Below, in pieces: positions 1 to 7,697 of a DNA stretch of 64,000 nt. Where the stretch lies: NCBI GenBank assembly GCA_023460175.1, contig JAEWRC010000080.1:1-64000 (forward strand), given 5' to 3'. Origin of the DNA: Actinomycetes bacterium. GTDB taxonomy: Bacteria > Actinomycetota > Actinomycetes > Mycobacteriales > Mycobacteriaceae. How positions within the stretch are numbered: position 1 is the first letter of the stretch; each line of letters begins with the position of its first letter. The notes below the pieces were generated by a model, which saw only the letters and a program-made list of their open reading frames with translations, was not told the DNA's origin and ran no database searches. The translations under genes were made by a program, and so were the position numbers.

Positions 1-221
1 AGCCCGCAGGACAGCAGCGTCAACACGGCATGCAACGCGTGGTTCGCGCCCCCGCCGGTGGACACCGCCACGGCTACGGCCGGCGGCGGCTGCGCGGGCG
101 GCGGCGTCGGCACGAAGTGTTGGGTCCACCGTCGGCCGTCGTGGTAGCGCTGGCCGGGCTGCCCGCCGGGGTCCGGATGCCAACCCGGCGCCGGTGTCGA
201 GTGTCCTTTGAAGTCAGTCAC
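1..221 (-). CDS. DUF2510 membrane protein, N-terminal part (runs off left edge)
   Basis: Reading the minus strand from a GTG at 219-221 (GGAG lies six bases upstream) gives an open frame to the window edge. Residues about 12-34 carry the DUF2510 signature: PGWHPDPGGQPGQRYHDGRR followed by WT, the tryptophan-rich motif found at the N-terminus of many actinobacterial membrane proteins. A Pro/Ala-rich linker follows, and a hydrophobic stretch (HALHAVLTLLSCGL) begins a probable membrane helix just before the edge. The function of DUF2510 is unknown; it is usually taken as a cytoplasmic anchor or interaction motif. The gene is cut by the window, so length and C-terminal domains cannot be judged. 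Confidence 0.8.
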   Translation of the reverse strand, partial: MTDFKGHSTPAPGWHPDPGGQPGQRYHDGRRWTQHFVPTPPPAQPPPAVAVAVSTGGGANHALHAVLTLLSCG

Positions 222-348
222 TTTGGTCTCCCCTCCTCGAACGCGAACCTGACCGCGTTCCCCGTGGAGGACAGGTTGGCATGGGCCACCGACAAGTTCG
301 GGTCGCGCTCGGCGCCGGAAGCTTTCGGTGTTGGAATTGCCCGCCTCC

Positions 349-366
349 GCGCGACACGTGTCGCGC
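349..366. repeat. 18-bp perfect palindrome in intergenic region
   Basis: GCGCGACACGTGTCGCGC is a perfect palindrome in the 236-bp gap between the divergent DUF2510 and DUF732 genes. A second small inverted repeat (GAGGTG, GG, CACCTC) follows at 378-391. It could be a regulator site for the divergent pair or a non-coding structural repeat; nothing else in the gap looks coding. Confidence 0.5.
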
Positions 367-457
367 AGTGTCGCTCGGAGGTGGGCACCTCGCACTCCCG
401 AGCCTTGTCGGTGCCGTGGTCTAACCTTCGCGCCAAGCGCTATCCGAGGGGGAAATA

Positions 458-793
458 ATGCGTGGGGGAACAGCAGCGGTGCTCGCGGTATCCGCGTCGG
501 TGGTGCTGGCCGGTCCGGCCCGGGCCGATCAGTACGACTTCATCACCGAGCTCGACAACGCCGGGGTTTGGTACTCGTCGATGATCGACATGATCGACAT
601 CGGCAAGGAGCTGTGTCACGAACTGCGCCACGGGGTCGCTCCCCCGCTGGTGCTCGGCAAGCTCGCCAACACCGGGTTCGCGCCGGCCGAGTCGGCGATC
701 GTCCTGATGTCCGCGGTCGACCACCTGTGTCTGGACGCCAAGCCCGTCGTCGTCGACTGGGCGCGCGACCAGGGCTACGTCGGCCCGCTGTGA
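458..793 (+). CDS. Secreted DUF732 protein
   Basis: A 111-aa protein with a signal peptide (hydrophobic residues 4-19, Ala-Arg-Ala before Asp24 as a plausible cleavage site) and a small helical domain with two cysteines (in ELCHELRHG and DHLCLDA) that can form a disulphide. This is the layout of DUF732, a family of small exported proteins that is abundant in mycobacteria and has no established activity. The ATG at 458 follows a GAGGGGG purine run six bases upstream. The next gene starts 17 bp downstream, so the two may be co-transcribed. Confidence 0.85.
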   Translation: MRGGTAAVLAVSASVVLAGPARADQYDFITELDNAGVWYSSMIDMIDIGKELCHELRHGVAPPLVLGKLANTGFAPAESAIVLMSAVDHLCLDAKPVVVDWARDQGYVGPL

Positions 794-810
794 GTCAACA
801 ACGGAGTGAC

Positions 811-2256
811 ATGAACGTGAACCTGACTACCGCACAGCGTGATCGGGCCGTCGGCACGCTAGTGGCGACGGCGGCCGGGGACGCCCTGGGCGCCGGCTAC
901 GAGTTCGGCCGCCCGATGACCGACGAGCAGCCGGTCGCGATGATCGGCGGCGGGCTGGGCCCGTTCGCGCCCGGCGAGTGGACCGACGACACGTCCATGG
1001 CGATCGCCATCGCGGAGGTCGCTGCCACCGGCGCCGATCTGCGCGTGGCGCCGTCTCAGGACTCGATCGTGCAGCGGTGGGAGCAATGGGCGCGCACCGC
1101 CAAAGACGTTGGGATCCAGACCCGCTCGGTGCTCTCGGCCGCGGCGCGCATCGGGATCTCGGCGGCAACGGCCCGCGCCGAATCCGCGGCCCTGCACGCC
1201 CAGAGCGGGCGGACCGCGGGCAACGGCTCGCTGATGCGTACGGCGCCGGTGGCGCTGGCCTATCTCGATGATGAGGCCGGGCTGGTGCAGGCCGCGCGCG
1301 AGGTCAGCGAGCTGACGCATTTCGACCCCGACGCCGGGGACGCCTGCGTGCTGTGGTGCGCGGCGATCCGCCATGCGGTGCTGACCGGCGAGCTGGATGT
1401 CCGGATTGGCCTGCGGCAGCTCGATTCCGAGCGTCAGGACGTGTGGCGGGAGCGCCTGACCGCGGCCGAGAACGCGCGGCCGGCGGACTTCTCGCACAAC
1501 AACGGCTGGGTGGTCGCCGCGCTGCAGGGCGCCTGGTCGGCGATCAGCACGACGCCGGTGCCCACCGAAGATCCCGCTGCGGAGAGCTTCCGCGCCGATC
1601 ATCTGCGTCTGGCGCTCGAGGCCGCGGTCCGCGGCGGCGGGGACACTGACACGGTGGCCGCCATCGCCGGTGGCCTGCTGGGCGCGGTGTACGGGGCCTC
1701 GGCGGTGCCGGCGCAGTGGCGGTTGTTGCTGCACGGGTGGCCGGGGCTGACGACCCGCGGGTTGGCCACGCTGGCGGATCGTATTGTCGGCAAAGGTGCG
1801 ACGGCAGAACCGGATTACGCGTCGTGGGCCGCGACGGTGCCGCCGCGGCAGCACCCGCACGACGACCAGGTGTGGATCGGCTCGGTGCGCTCGCTGGGTG
1901 CCCTGGCCGAAGACATCGACGCGGTCGTCTCGCTGTGCCGGATCGCCGACAGCGACGTTCCCGACGCGGTGCATCTCGAGGTCCGACTGATCGACCGGGT
2001 GGGTCACAACGCCAACCTCGATTTCGTCCTGCTGGATACCGTGCGGGCCATCGAGGCGCTGCGGGCCGACGGGCGCACGGTGTTCGTGCACTGCGTCGAG
2101 GCGCAGAGTCGCACCCCGACGATCGCCGCGCTCTACGGCGCGCGCCGACAGCGACTCGGCGTCGACGAGGCCCTGCGCGAGGTGTGCGCGGCGCTACCCG
2201 CGGCTAATCCGAACCTCGATTTCCGGGAGGCGTTGCGCCGGTTGATTGTTCCCTAA
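811..2256 (+). CDS. ADP-ribosylglycohydrolase fused to a dual-specificity-phosphatase-like domain
   Basis: A 481-aa protein. Residues about 10-340 form an ADP-ribosylglycohydrolase (DraG/ARH family) domain, with the Mg-binding EWTDDTSMA near residue 56-64 and a second metal motif GGDTDTVAAIAGG near 277. These enzymes remove ADP-ribose from proteins or small molecules. Residues about 355-481 form a second domain with VHCVEAQSRT around residue 425, which fits the HCx5R active site of dual-specificity/tyrosine phosphatases. The ATG at 811 (GGAG seven bases upstream) was preferred to upstream in-frame starts, which would overlap the DUF732 gene. A fusion of two modification-removing domains is notable; the natural substrate cannot be read from the sequence. 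Confidence 0.88.
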   Translation: MNVNLTTAQRDRAVGTLVATAAGDALGAGYEFGRPMTDEQPVAMIGGGLGPFAPGEWTDDTSMAIAIAEVAATGADLRVAPSQDSIVQRWEQWARTAKDVGIQTRSVLSAAARIGISAATARAESAALHAQSGRTAGNGSLMRTAPVALAYLDDEAGLVQAAREVSELTHFDPDAGDACVLWCAAIRHAVLTGELDVRIGLRQLDSERQDVWRERLTAAENARPADFSHNNGWVVAALQGAWSAISTTPVPTEDPAAESFRADHLRLALEAAVRGGGDTDTVAAIAGGLLGAVYGASAVPAQWRLLLHGWPGLTTRGLATLADRIVGKGATAEPDYASWAATVPPRQHPHDDQVWIGSVRSLGALAEDIDAVVSLCRIADSDVPDAVHLEVRLIDRVGHNANLDFVLLDTVRAIEALRADGRTVFVHCVEAQSRTPTIAALYGARRQRLGVDEALREVCAALPAANPNLDFREALRRLIVP

Positions 2257-2318
2257 CTGTCGCGCTCCGATGTCGGTGGGTGCTGGCATCATGCGAGGCG
2301 GGGATCGGGAGGAGAGAT

Positions 2319-2681
2319 ATGAGCGTTCCAGGAGGTCAATCCGGCGGCGGCGCGCTGGGGGTGATCGGCGTGGTGCTGTTCCTCGGCGTGATCATCAAGT
2401 ACTTCTGGTGGATCTTGGCCGGGTTGGCGATGGTCCTCGTCGTCCTGCTCGCCGTCGTGATCGGCAAGGCGCTGAGGCAACAGCTGGAGGCGGCCGAGGC
2501 CGAGCGAAAGCGCCGGGACCGCAGGCTTTCCGCGCAGGCTGACCGCCAGCACCGGTGGGTGCTCGACGGTGATCCCCGCGGCGTCTACGGCACCAAGGGT
2601 GCGGAGTACATGCGCTATGTCGAGCGCAACAACTGGGATGGTTTGCTGCGCAGCATCCAACGCCCCCCAGTGGACTTGTAG
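2319..2681 (+). CDS. Small membrane protein of unknown function
   Basis: A 120-aa protein starting at the ATG at 2319, with GGAGGAGAG just upstream. Residues about 11-50 are strongly hydrophobic and can make two closely spaced membrane helices. A basic, charged helix follows (QLEAAEAERKRRDRRL), then a soluble tail containing WVLDGDPRGVYG. The layout suggests a small inner-membrane protein with a cytoplasmic tail. I recognise no family. It ends 9 bp before the convergent DsbA-like gene. Confidence 0.65.
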   Translation: MSVPGGQSGGGALGVIGVVLFLGVIIKYFWWILAGLAMVLVVLLAVVIGKALRQQLEAAEAERKRRDRRLSAQADRQHRWVLDGDPRGVYGTKGAEYMRYVERNNWDGLLRSIQRPPVDL

Positions 2682-2690
2682 CGGGCCCGC

Positions 2691-3371
2691 TCAGCCCGGA
2701 AGCTGGGCCAGCCAGTCCGATTGGCCGTCGACCGCCTGGCCGTCGATCACGACGCGCGGCACGCCGGACTCCGGCAGCTGGCGCAGCTGGGCGAGGTTGT
2801 TGGCGGCGATGGTGCGCGGGTCGTAGCCCAGCGGGAAGCCCCACTTGATGAGTTCCTGGGCCAGCGGCGGGGCGCCGGCTTCGTTGGCGAGGGCCGCCAA
2901 CTGTTCGTTGGTCAGGTCGGTGGGCCCGTTGCGGCGGGGCTGCTGATCAGCGGCGAAGATGCGCTGGATGAAGCGCCACGTGACGTCGCTGGACTGCGAC
3001 TGGGCGGCGACCACGTAGGCGGAGTAGATGGCCCGGTAGTCGTAGTTGCCGCTGGCCGAGTGCTTGTCGAGGAAGTCCACGAAGCGCAGGTTGACGTGCA
3101 GGGTGCCGGCCTCGATGCGTTCGCCGATGGCCTGGCCCTGCTCCTGGATCATCTTTCCGCTGTAGAAGCACAGCGGATCCAGGTAGAGGTCGATCTGCCC
3201 GGGAGCGGCGGGATCACCGATCGAGATGGCGTCGCCGGCCGGCGTTGCGGGGGCCGCGTGTGCCTGGCCGGCGGCTGGGCTGCCCAGCAGGAGGGCGACG
3301 ACCAGGGCGACGACGGCGACGACGGCCCCGCGGGGGTGCTTCACCTTTGCTCCACGCATGCCTTCCATCAT
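2691..3371 (-). CDS. DsbA-like thioredoxin-fold exported protein
   Basis: About 222-226 aa with an N-terminal signal or anchor (hydrophobic residues about 17-35, then AHAAPATPAGDA). The mature part has the DsbA/thioredoxin-fold landmarks DLYLDPLCFYSGK, a helical insertion, and the cis-Pro loop SGVPRVVIDG. The usual CxxC is replaced by LCFYSGK, with one cysteine only, as in many actinobacterial DsbA-like proteins, so a classical disulphide oxidase cycle is doubtful. Two starts are possible: 3371 (MMEGMRG) or 3359 (MRGAKV). Convergent with the upstream membrane protein. Confidence 0.75.
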   Translation of the reverse strand: MMEGMRGAKVKHPRGAVVAVVALVVALLLGSPAAGQAHAAPATPAGDAISIGDPAAPGQIDLYLDPLCFYSGKMIQEQGQAIGERIEAGTLHVNLRFVDFLDKHSASGNYDYRAIYSAYVVAAQSQSSDVTWRFIQRIFAADQQPRRNGPTDLTNEQLAALANEAGAPPLAQELIKWGFPLGYDPRTIAANNLAQLRQLPESGVPRVVIDGQAVDGQSDWLAQLPG

Positions 3372-3448
3372 GTACTACCCGCAGTAGTGGTCGGCGCGCA
3401 TGTTCCGGGAGTACCGTGGTTCTCGGACTTCGCATCGGGGGTGGTGCT

Positions 3449-3817
3449 GTGATCGAAATACTGTCTGACATGCCCGAAGGCGTGACGGGGATCCGTGTCA
3501 CGGGCACGGTGACCGGCGACGAGATGCGTGCCTTCGAACCGAAGATGCGCGAGATGCTGGAGACCGACGAGATCAGGTTCGTCGAGGTCATCGACCCGGA
3601 CTACGAGGGCTTCGGAGCTGGCGGGCTGGTCGAGGACCTCAAGATGGGCTTCGGCATGCTCATCAAGCACCGTGCCGCATTCAAGCGGATGGCCGTCGTC
3701 ACCGACACCGACTGGATTGTGCGCGCGCTGCACGTGTTGGGCTGGATGGTGCCCGGTGAACTCGAGATTTTCGGGCTCGCTGAGCTCGAGCGGGCCAAAG
3801 AGTGGGCTGCGGGTTAG
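3449..3817 (+). CDS. STAS/SEC14-like (SpoIIAA-like) protein
   Basis: A 122-aa protein starting at GTG 3449 (GGGGGTGG upstream). It opens with a beta-strand pair (GVTGIRVTGTVTGDEM), followed by FVEVIDPDYEGFGAGGLVED, a helix and AVVTDTDWIVRALHVLGWMV, the pattern of the SpoIIAA-like STAS/SEC14 family (DUF3478 type). These small alpha/beta proteins are thought to bind ligands or partners; no phosphorylatable anti-sigma-factor-antagonist serine can be identified. Its last four bases overlap the end of the convergent nuclease/helicase gene. Confidence 0.72.
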   Translation: MIEILSDMPEGVTGIRVTGTVTGDEMRAFEPKMREMLETDEIRFVEVIDPDYEGFGAGGLVEDLKMGFGMLIKHRAAFKRMAVVTDTDWIVRALHVLGWMVPGELEIFGLAELERAKEWAAG

Positions 3818-6800
3818 GACGCCGACTCGACGAACGCATTCAGCGTCGACACCAGCCGCATGTCCTCGACCGTGCGGGCTCGGGTATCCAGCAGCGCATC
3901 GGTGCAGACCAGGTAGGCCAGGCAGCGGGCGCGGCTGACCGCGACGTTGAGCCGGTTGCGGGAGAACAGGAAGTCCACTCCCCTGGTGATGTCCTCGCCG
4001 CTGGAGGCGGCCATGCTGAAGAACACCACCGCGGCCTCGCGGCCTTGGAACTTGTCGACGGTGCCCACCGGGACCTCGGCCAGTGCGGGGTCTTGTTCGA
4101 GTCGAGCGCGAATGGCGTTGACCTGCAGGTTGTATGGCGCCACGACCATGAAGTCGCTGGGCTGCAAGGCTTTTGTCTCGCCCTTGTGGTTGGTCCAGGG
4201 CGTACCGAGGAGACGCATCAGCTCCGAGGCGATCGCATCGGCCTCCTGCACCGACCACGTGCGGTTGCCCTCGTGGTCTACCCGCAGCCATCGCAGCCCG
4301 GTCCCGGCGACCGTCGACTGCTGGTCGCAGTCGGCGTAGCTGTGCAGGCGGCCGGCGTAGATCTGCCGGGAGATGAACCCGCAGACATCGGGGTGCATGC
4401 GGCGGGTCTCCCGCAGGAACACCCCGCGATCCTCGGGAAGCAGCACCTCGTCGCCCACGATGTGGTCCAACACGCTGCGCCCGGAGATGCCCGGGTGGCT
4501 GGCCTGCGCGACCTGGGGCAGCTGCAGCGGGTCCCCGAGCAGCACCAGATTGTGCGCCGCGCCGGAGGCCGCCAACGCGTCGGCCAGGGCCAGTTGGCCG
4601 GCCTCGTCGATCAGCAGCACGTCCACCGGGGCGTCGCGCATGACCGGGTTGGAGAACAGCCAGGTGGTGCCCGCGACCACGTTGTACTCGTCGCGCGCGC
4701 ACTTGTTGTTGCCGCCGTAGGTCACGCCGGATAGTCGATGCACGGAGCTGCCACCGGGGTTACACACTGCCGATAGCAGTTCAAGCTCACCGGATTCGGT
4801 GAACGCCTCCACGACGCCCTCGAGCAGGTTCGCGATCGCGTGATGGCTGACCGCGGTGATGCCGACGCGCTGCCCGGCGCGCACCAACGCTCGGATCAAT
4901 CGTGCTCCGCGGTAGGTCTTTCCGGTGCCCGGCGGGCCCTGCACCGCGACCACACTGTGATCGAGCCGGGTGACCCAGTCGGTCATGTCGTCGAGATCGT
5001 CGACGAACACCCGGTGGGTCCGGTCGGTGAACCGCGGCAGGTCGCGACGCAGCAGGGCCAGCGTCACCGGGTTGGGGCCGCGGCCGTCGAGGAGGTCTTC
5101 GGCGAACGCCTGCAGCGCCTCGGGTTTGGGTTTGGTGGGGACCCAGTCGTGCAACACCGCCGCGCGCGGACAGCAGCCGGACTCCTGTAGCTCCTCGTTC
5201 CAGAGCAGATCGAGAGTGTGGCCGGCGCGGTCCAACCGGTCGATACTGGCCGATCGCCATTCGTCCGGCGAAGTGGCGATCATGACGGACCCACCGCTGG
5301 CGGGGAGACGTTCGAGTTCCTGTGCGGGGAAGGTGAATCGCATCGCCGGTGTGATCGGCGTGCCCCTCTTTCCCAGCCGCTCCATCAAGCCGACGGGGCT
5401 CAGATCGGCGATGGCTTCGGCGTCATCCAGCAGGTCCAGCGGATCGGCGGCGAGCTTCACCTTCTTGGGCGCCACGTAGGCGAACCATTCGTCGCGCCAG
5501 TAGCACAGCAGGTCCCCGAGATTGTGCTCGTCGGTGCCCGGCGGAAATGCGTGCAGCCGGGCGACGATCTCGTCGAGTTCCGGGATCCCGGGGTCCGGTT
5601 CGATAACTGCGGCACGCCAGGGCAACTCGGGTGGGCGGTGCGCGACCAGCCAGTCCCGCAACGCCAAGGTGGCCCGCACGTCGTCCTCGTTGTAGGCGGC
5701 GATGGCGTCGAGGTCGGTCTGGTTGGGCTCGGCCATGTAGTGCTCGTACTGGACCACCGCACCGGCACCCTGATCGATCTCGTGGCTGCGTTCATAATCG
5801 GTCAGGCGTTCCAGGTGCTTGAGTCCGTAGGACTCGGTTCCCACCTGAATACTGTTGCGCGCCACCAGTAACAGGTCGACGAAGGCGCCGGTGTCGATGA
5901 GTGCGGCCAGCGCGAGTTCCGCAACACCGTGGGTCTCCGCCATTCGCTGCAGGGACGAGCGTTCGGTGTGGTTGTAGTGGTAGACGTGCATGCCGGGGAA
6001 TTGCTCGCGGCGGTGGGCCATGTAGTCGACGAGCGCCTCGACCGCGACGGCCTCCTGGGCGAGGTCGTGCGCCCACCAGCACCGGTACTGCCACTGACCG
6101 CCCGAATCCTGCTCCACGAGCCCGAACAGGAAGAACAGTCCGCTGTCGGCGCGCCAGAACGGATGGCCTTCGAAGTCGAGGAACACATCGCCGGCATCGG
6201 GTCCCGGCAGCGTCTCGAAGCCGTGGCCCCAGGGCGGTTCACCCTCGGCGATCACCTCGAAGGGCGGACGAGTGCCCTCTTGGTGGCGTGCGGTCACCTG
6301 CAGCGCCGCCTGGACGCGCAGCCGGGCCAGCCGTTCGGGGGCCACACCTTCCAGTGGACCGTCGGCGGTGGCGAGTGCGGCCAACGTGGCGATGTCCGCC
6401 TCGACCAGTGCGGTCCGGTCGGGCTTGAGGATGTTGGCCACGTAGATCAGCGAATCGGCGTCCCGCCAGTGCATCTCGCAGGTCGGTTGGAACTCGCAGA
6501 AATCACAGTGGGCGCAGGGTTCGGGAACGGTGCCGTCTTCGGGCCCACCGGCCAGGGCCGCGGCGAGTTGCCGTTGCAGCCGGCGCCAATAGGGCTGGAA
6601 GTCACGGACCCGCAGGGTCTCCGTGCGCCCGGAGCCCAGCCAAATGTGCATGTGCTCGGGGCGCCGTCCGGTCAGCGCCTCGATGGCGTCGGCGTAGAAG
6701 CACAGCTGCAGCACATGGCCGGGCCTGGCGTCGGTGCGGGTGAGCTTGGCGTCGACCGGTTCATAGCTGAACTCGCCCGTCTCGGGATCCCGCACGCGCA

Positions 6801-7155
6801 CCACGAAATCGGCGACGCCGCGAATCCCGTTGTGGACGAACGGCATCTGATAAACCACGTCGTAATCGGCGAGCGGGTTCCCGGTGGCTTCCGTCCACGC
6901 GGCGAAGGTTTGGCCCTTGGCCTTCTCCGGGACCTCGAGGATGCTCTTGCCCTGGCTACGGTAGTCGGCCAGGCAGTCCTGTTCGTGCGCGAGGCCCTTG
7001 TTCAGGAGCAACTCGGCGAACGACCCGAAGCGGTACTCCGGTCTCGGCAGGGCGCCGTCGTCGACCTGGGCGCACAGCGCCAGGTAGTGCGGGCAGTCCA
7101 GCCAGGCCGTCACCTTCGACGGGGTGAGCAGGCGCTGCGGCGCGGGCGCGGTCAT
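3814..7155 (-). CDS. TM0106-family RecB-like nuclease fused to a superfamily 1 helicase
   Basis: A 1113-aa protein. The N-terminus (about 1-240) is a RecB/Cas4-like PD-(D/E)xK region ending in a cysteine cluster (CAHCDFCEFQPTC near 215-230) that could hold an Fe-S centre. Residues about 320-510 resemble an RNase H-like domain with DVFLDFEGHPFW at its start. The C-terminal half is a Dna2/UPF1-type helicase: GPPGTGKT near 740, LLIDEAG near 845, a conserved QGREAAVVFFS segment and a final SRARCLAYLV. The order matches TM0106-family putative nucleases, which are thought to process DNA ends during repair. The 290-bp gap to hipB holds its promoter region. Confidence 0.85.
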   Translation of the reverse strand: MTAPAPQRLLTPSKVTAWLDCPHYLALCAQVDDGALPRPEYRFGSFAELLLNKGLAHEQDCLADYRSQGKSILEVPEKAKGQTFAAWTEATGNPLADYDVVYQMPFVHNGIRGVADFVVRVRDPETGEFSYEPVDAKLTRTDARPGHVLQLCFYADAIEALTGRRPEHMHIWLGSGRTETLRVRDFQPYWRRLQRQLAAALAGGPEDGTVPEPCAHCDFCEFQPTCEMHWRDADSLIYVANILKPDRTALVEADIATLAALATADGPLEGVAPERLARLRVQAALQVTARHQEGTRPPFEVIAEGEPPWGHGFETLPGPDAGDVFLDFEGHPFWRADSGLFFLFGLVEQDSGGQWQYRCWWAHDLAQEAVAVEALVDYMAHRREQFPGMHVYHYNHTERSSLQRMAETHGVAELALAALIDTGAFVDLLLVARNSIQVGTESYGLKHLERLTDYERSHEIDQGAGAVVQYEHYMAEPNQTDLDAIAAYNEDDVRATLALRDWLVAHRPPELPWRAAVIEPDPGIPELDEIVARLHAFPPGTDEHNLGDLLCYWRDEWFAYVAPKKVKLAADPLDLLDDAEAIADLSPVGLMERLGKRGTPITPAMRFTFPAQELERLPASGGSVMIATSPDEWRSASIDRLDRAGHTLDLLWNEELQESGCCPRAAVLHDWVPTKPKPEALQAFAEDLLDGRGPNPVTLALLRRDLPRFTDRTHRVFVDDLDDMTDWVTRLDHSVVAVQGPPGTGKTYRGARLIRALVRAGQRVGITAVSHHAIANLLEGVVEAFTESGELELLSAVCNPGGSSVHRLSGVTYGGNNKCARDEYNVVAGTTWLFSNPVMRDAPVDVLLIDEAGQLALADALAASGAAHNLVLLGDPLQLPQVAQASHPGISGRSVLDHIVGDEVLLPEDRGVFLRETRRMHPDVCGFISRQIYAGRLHSYADCDQQSTVAGTGLRWLRVDHEGNRTWSVQEADAIASELMRLLGTPWTNHKGETKALQPSDFMVVAPYNLQVNAIRARLEQDPALAEVPVGTVDKFQGREAAVVFFSMAASSGEDITRGVDFLFSRNRLNVAVSRARCLAYLVCTDALLDTRARTVEDMRLVSTLNAFVESAS

Positions 7156-7353
7156 CGGTACCGTTCACCGGCGACGATGCTGCGCATTCGGCATGACGAG
7201 CACGTGTTCATATCCCCCGCTTTCGTACGGTGGGCACGTTAGCAGCGGGCTGTGACACGACGGCTACGGCGCCGGATCTCCGCACGGTAGCAGCGGGCGG
7301 GAGACGGGGGTGGCGAGTTGCGGACGCGTGGTCGCGAGAGTTCCCTGCGGGCG

Positions 7354-7509
7354 TTATGCCTGAAAATTCACGCTTAAGCTCTTGACGGACGGCCGGATCG
7401 ACGTCAGACTAGCTAATGCGTGGCTTTCCATGCATAAGGAGTGACATGGCCGGTCCGAGGCGAAGCAATCCTCGCCGCGATAGTCCTATGCCTGAATTAG
7501 CACGCATAG
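7354..7509. promoter_or_regulatory. Three HipB-type operators (6-N12-6 palindromes)
   Basis: Three sites share the form YWATGC, 12 bases, GCWTAR: TTATGC...GCTTAA at 7354-7377, TAATGC...GCATAA at 7414-7437, and CTATGC...GCATAG at 7486-7509. Centres are 60 and 72 bp apart. The first and third also share spacer bases (CTGAA at one end and CAC at the other). The second overlaps the ribosome-binding site of hipB and the third lies in its first codons. E. coli hipBA is also repressed through several evenly spaced palindromic operators, so autorepression by HipB is the natural reading. Confidence 0.75.
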
Positions 7510-7697
7510 GACGGCTCTTTGCCGAGCGGCGGATCACCTTGCGACTGACCCAGCAGATGCTGGCCGACCTGGCCGGGGTGTCCCGTTCCAGCGTCCAATC
7601 CTTGGAGCGCGGTAGCGGTGCGACGAAGATCGCTTCGGTCTTGGAGATCGCGGAGATCCTGGGGCTGCGCCTGGACGTGAGCACGGCGGCTGAATGA
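7446..7697 (+). CDS. hipB: HipB-like HTH antitoxin and repressor
   Basis: An 83-aa XRE-family helix-turn-helix protein: ELARIGRLFAERRITLRLTQ, then QMLADLAGVSRSSVQSLERG as the HTH, and a short tail. The ATG at 7446 was chosen because AAGGAG lies seven bases upstream; an upstream in-frame ATG (7416) has no such site and falls inside the operator. The stop overlaps the hipA start (ATGA). HipB proteins bind and neutralise the HipA kinase and repress their own operon; the three palindromes around the start support this. Confidence 0.88.
   Translation: MAGPRRSNPRRDSPMPELARIGRLFAERRITLRLTQQMLADLAGVSRSSVQSLERGSGATKIASVLEIAEILGLRLDVSTAAE

Noticed and set aside
328..810. Upstream extension of the ADP-ribosylglycohydrolase reading frame
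   Set aside because: It overlaps the well-supported DUF732 gene in another frame, is Arg-rich as antisense or shadow frames are here, and the ATG at 811 has a good ribosome site.
5929..7242. Long plus-strand ORF opposite the TM0106-type gene (and similar long antisense ORFs under the jet, helicase and hydroxylase genes)
   Set aside because: High GC creates open antisense frames; none has motifs or ribosome sites, while the opposite strand has clear domain families.
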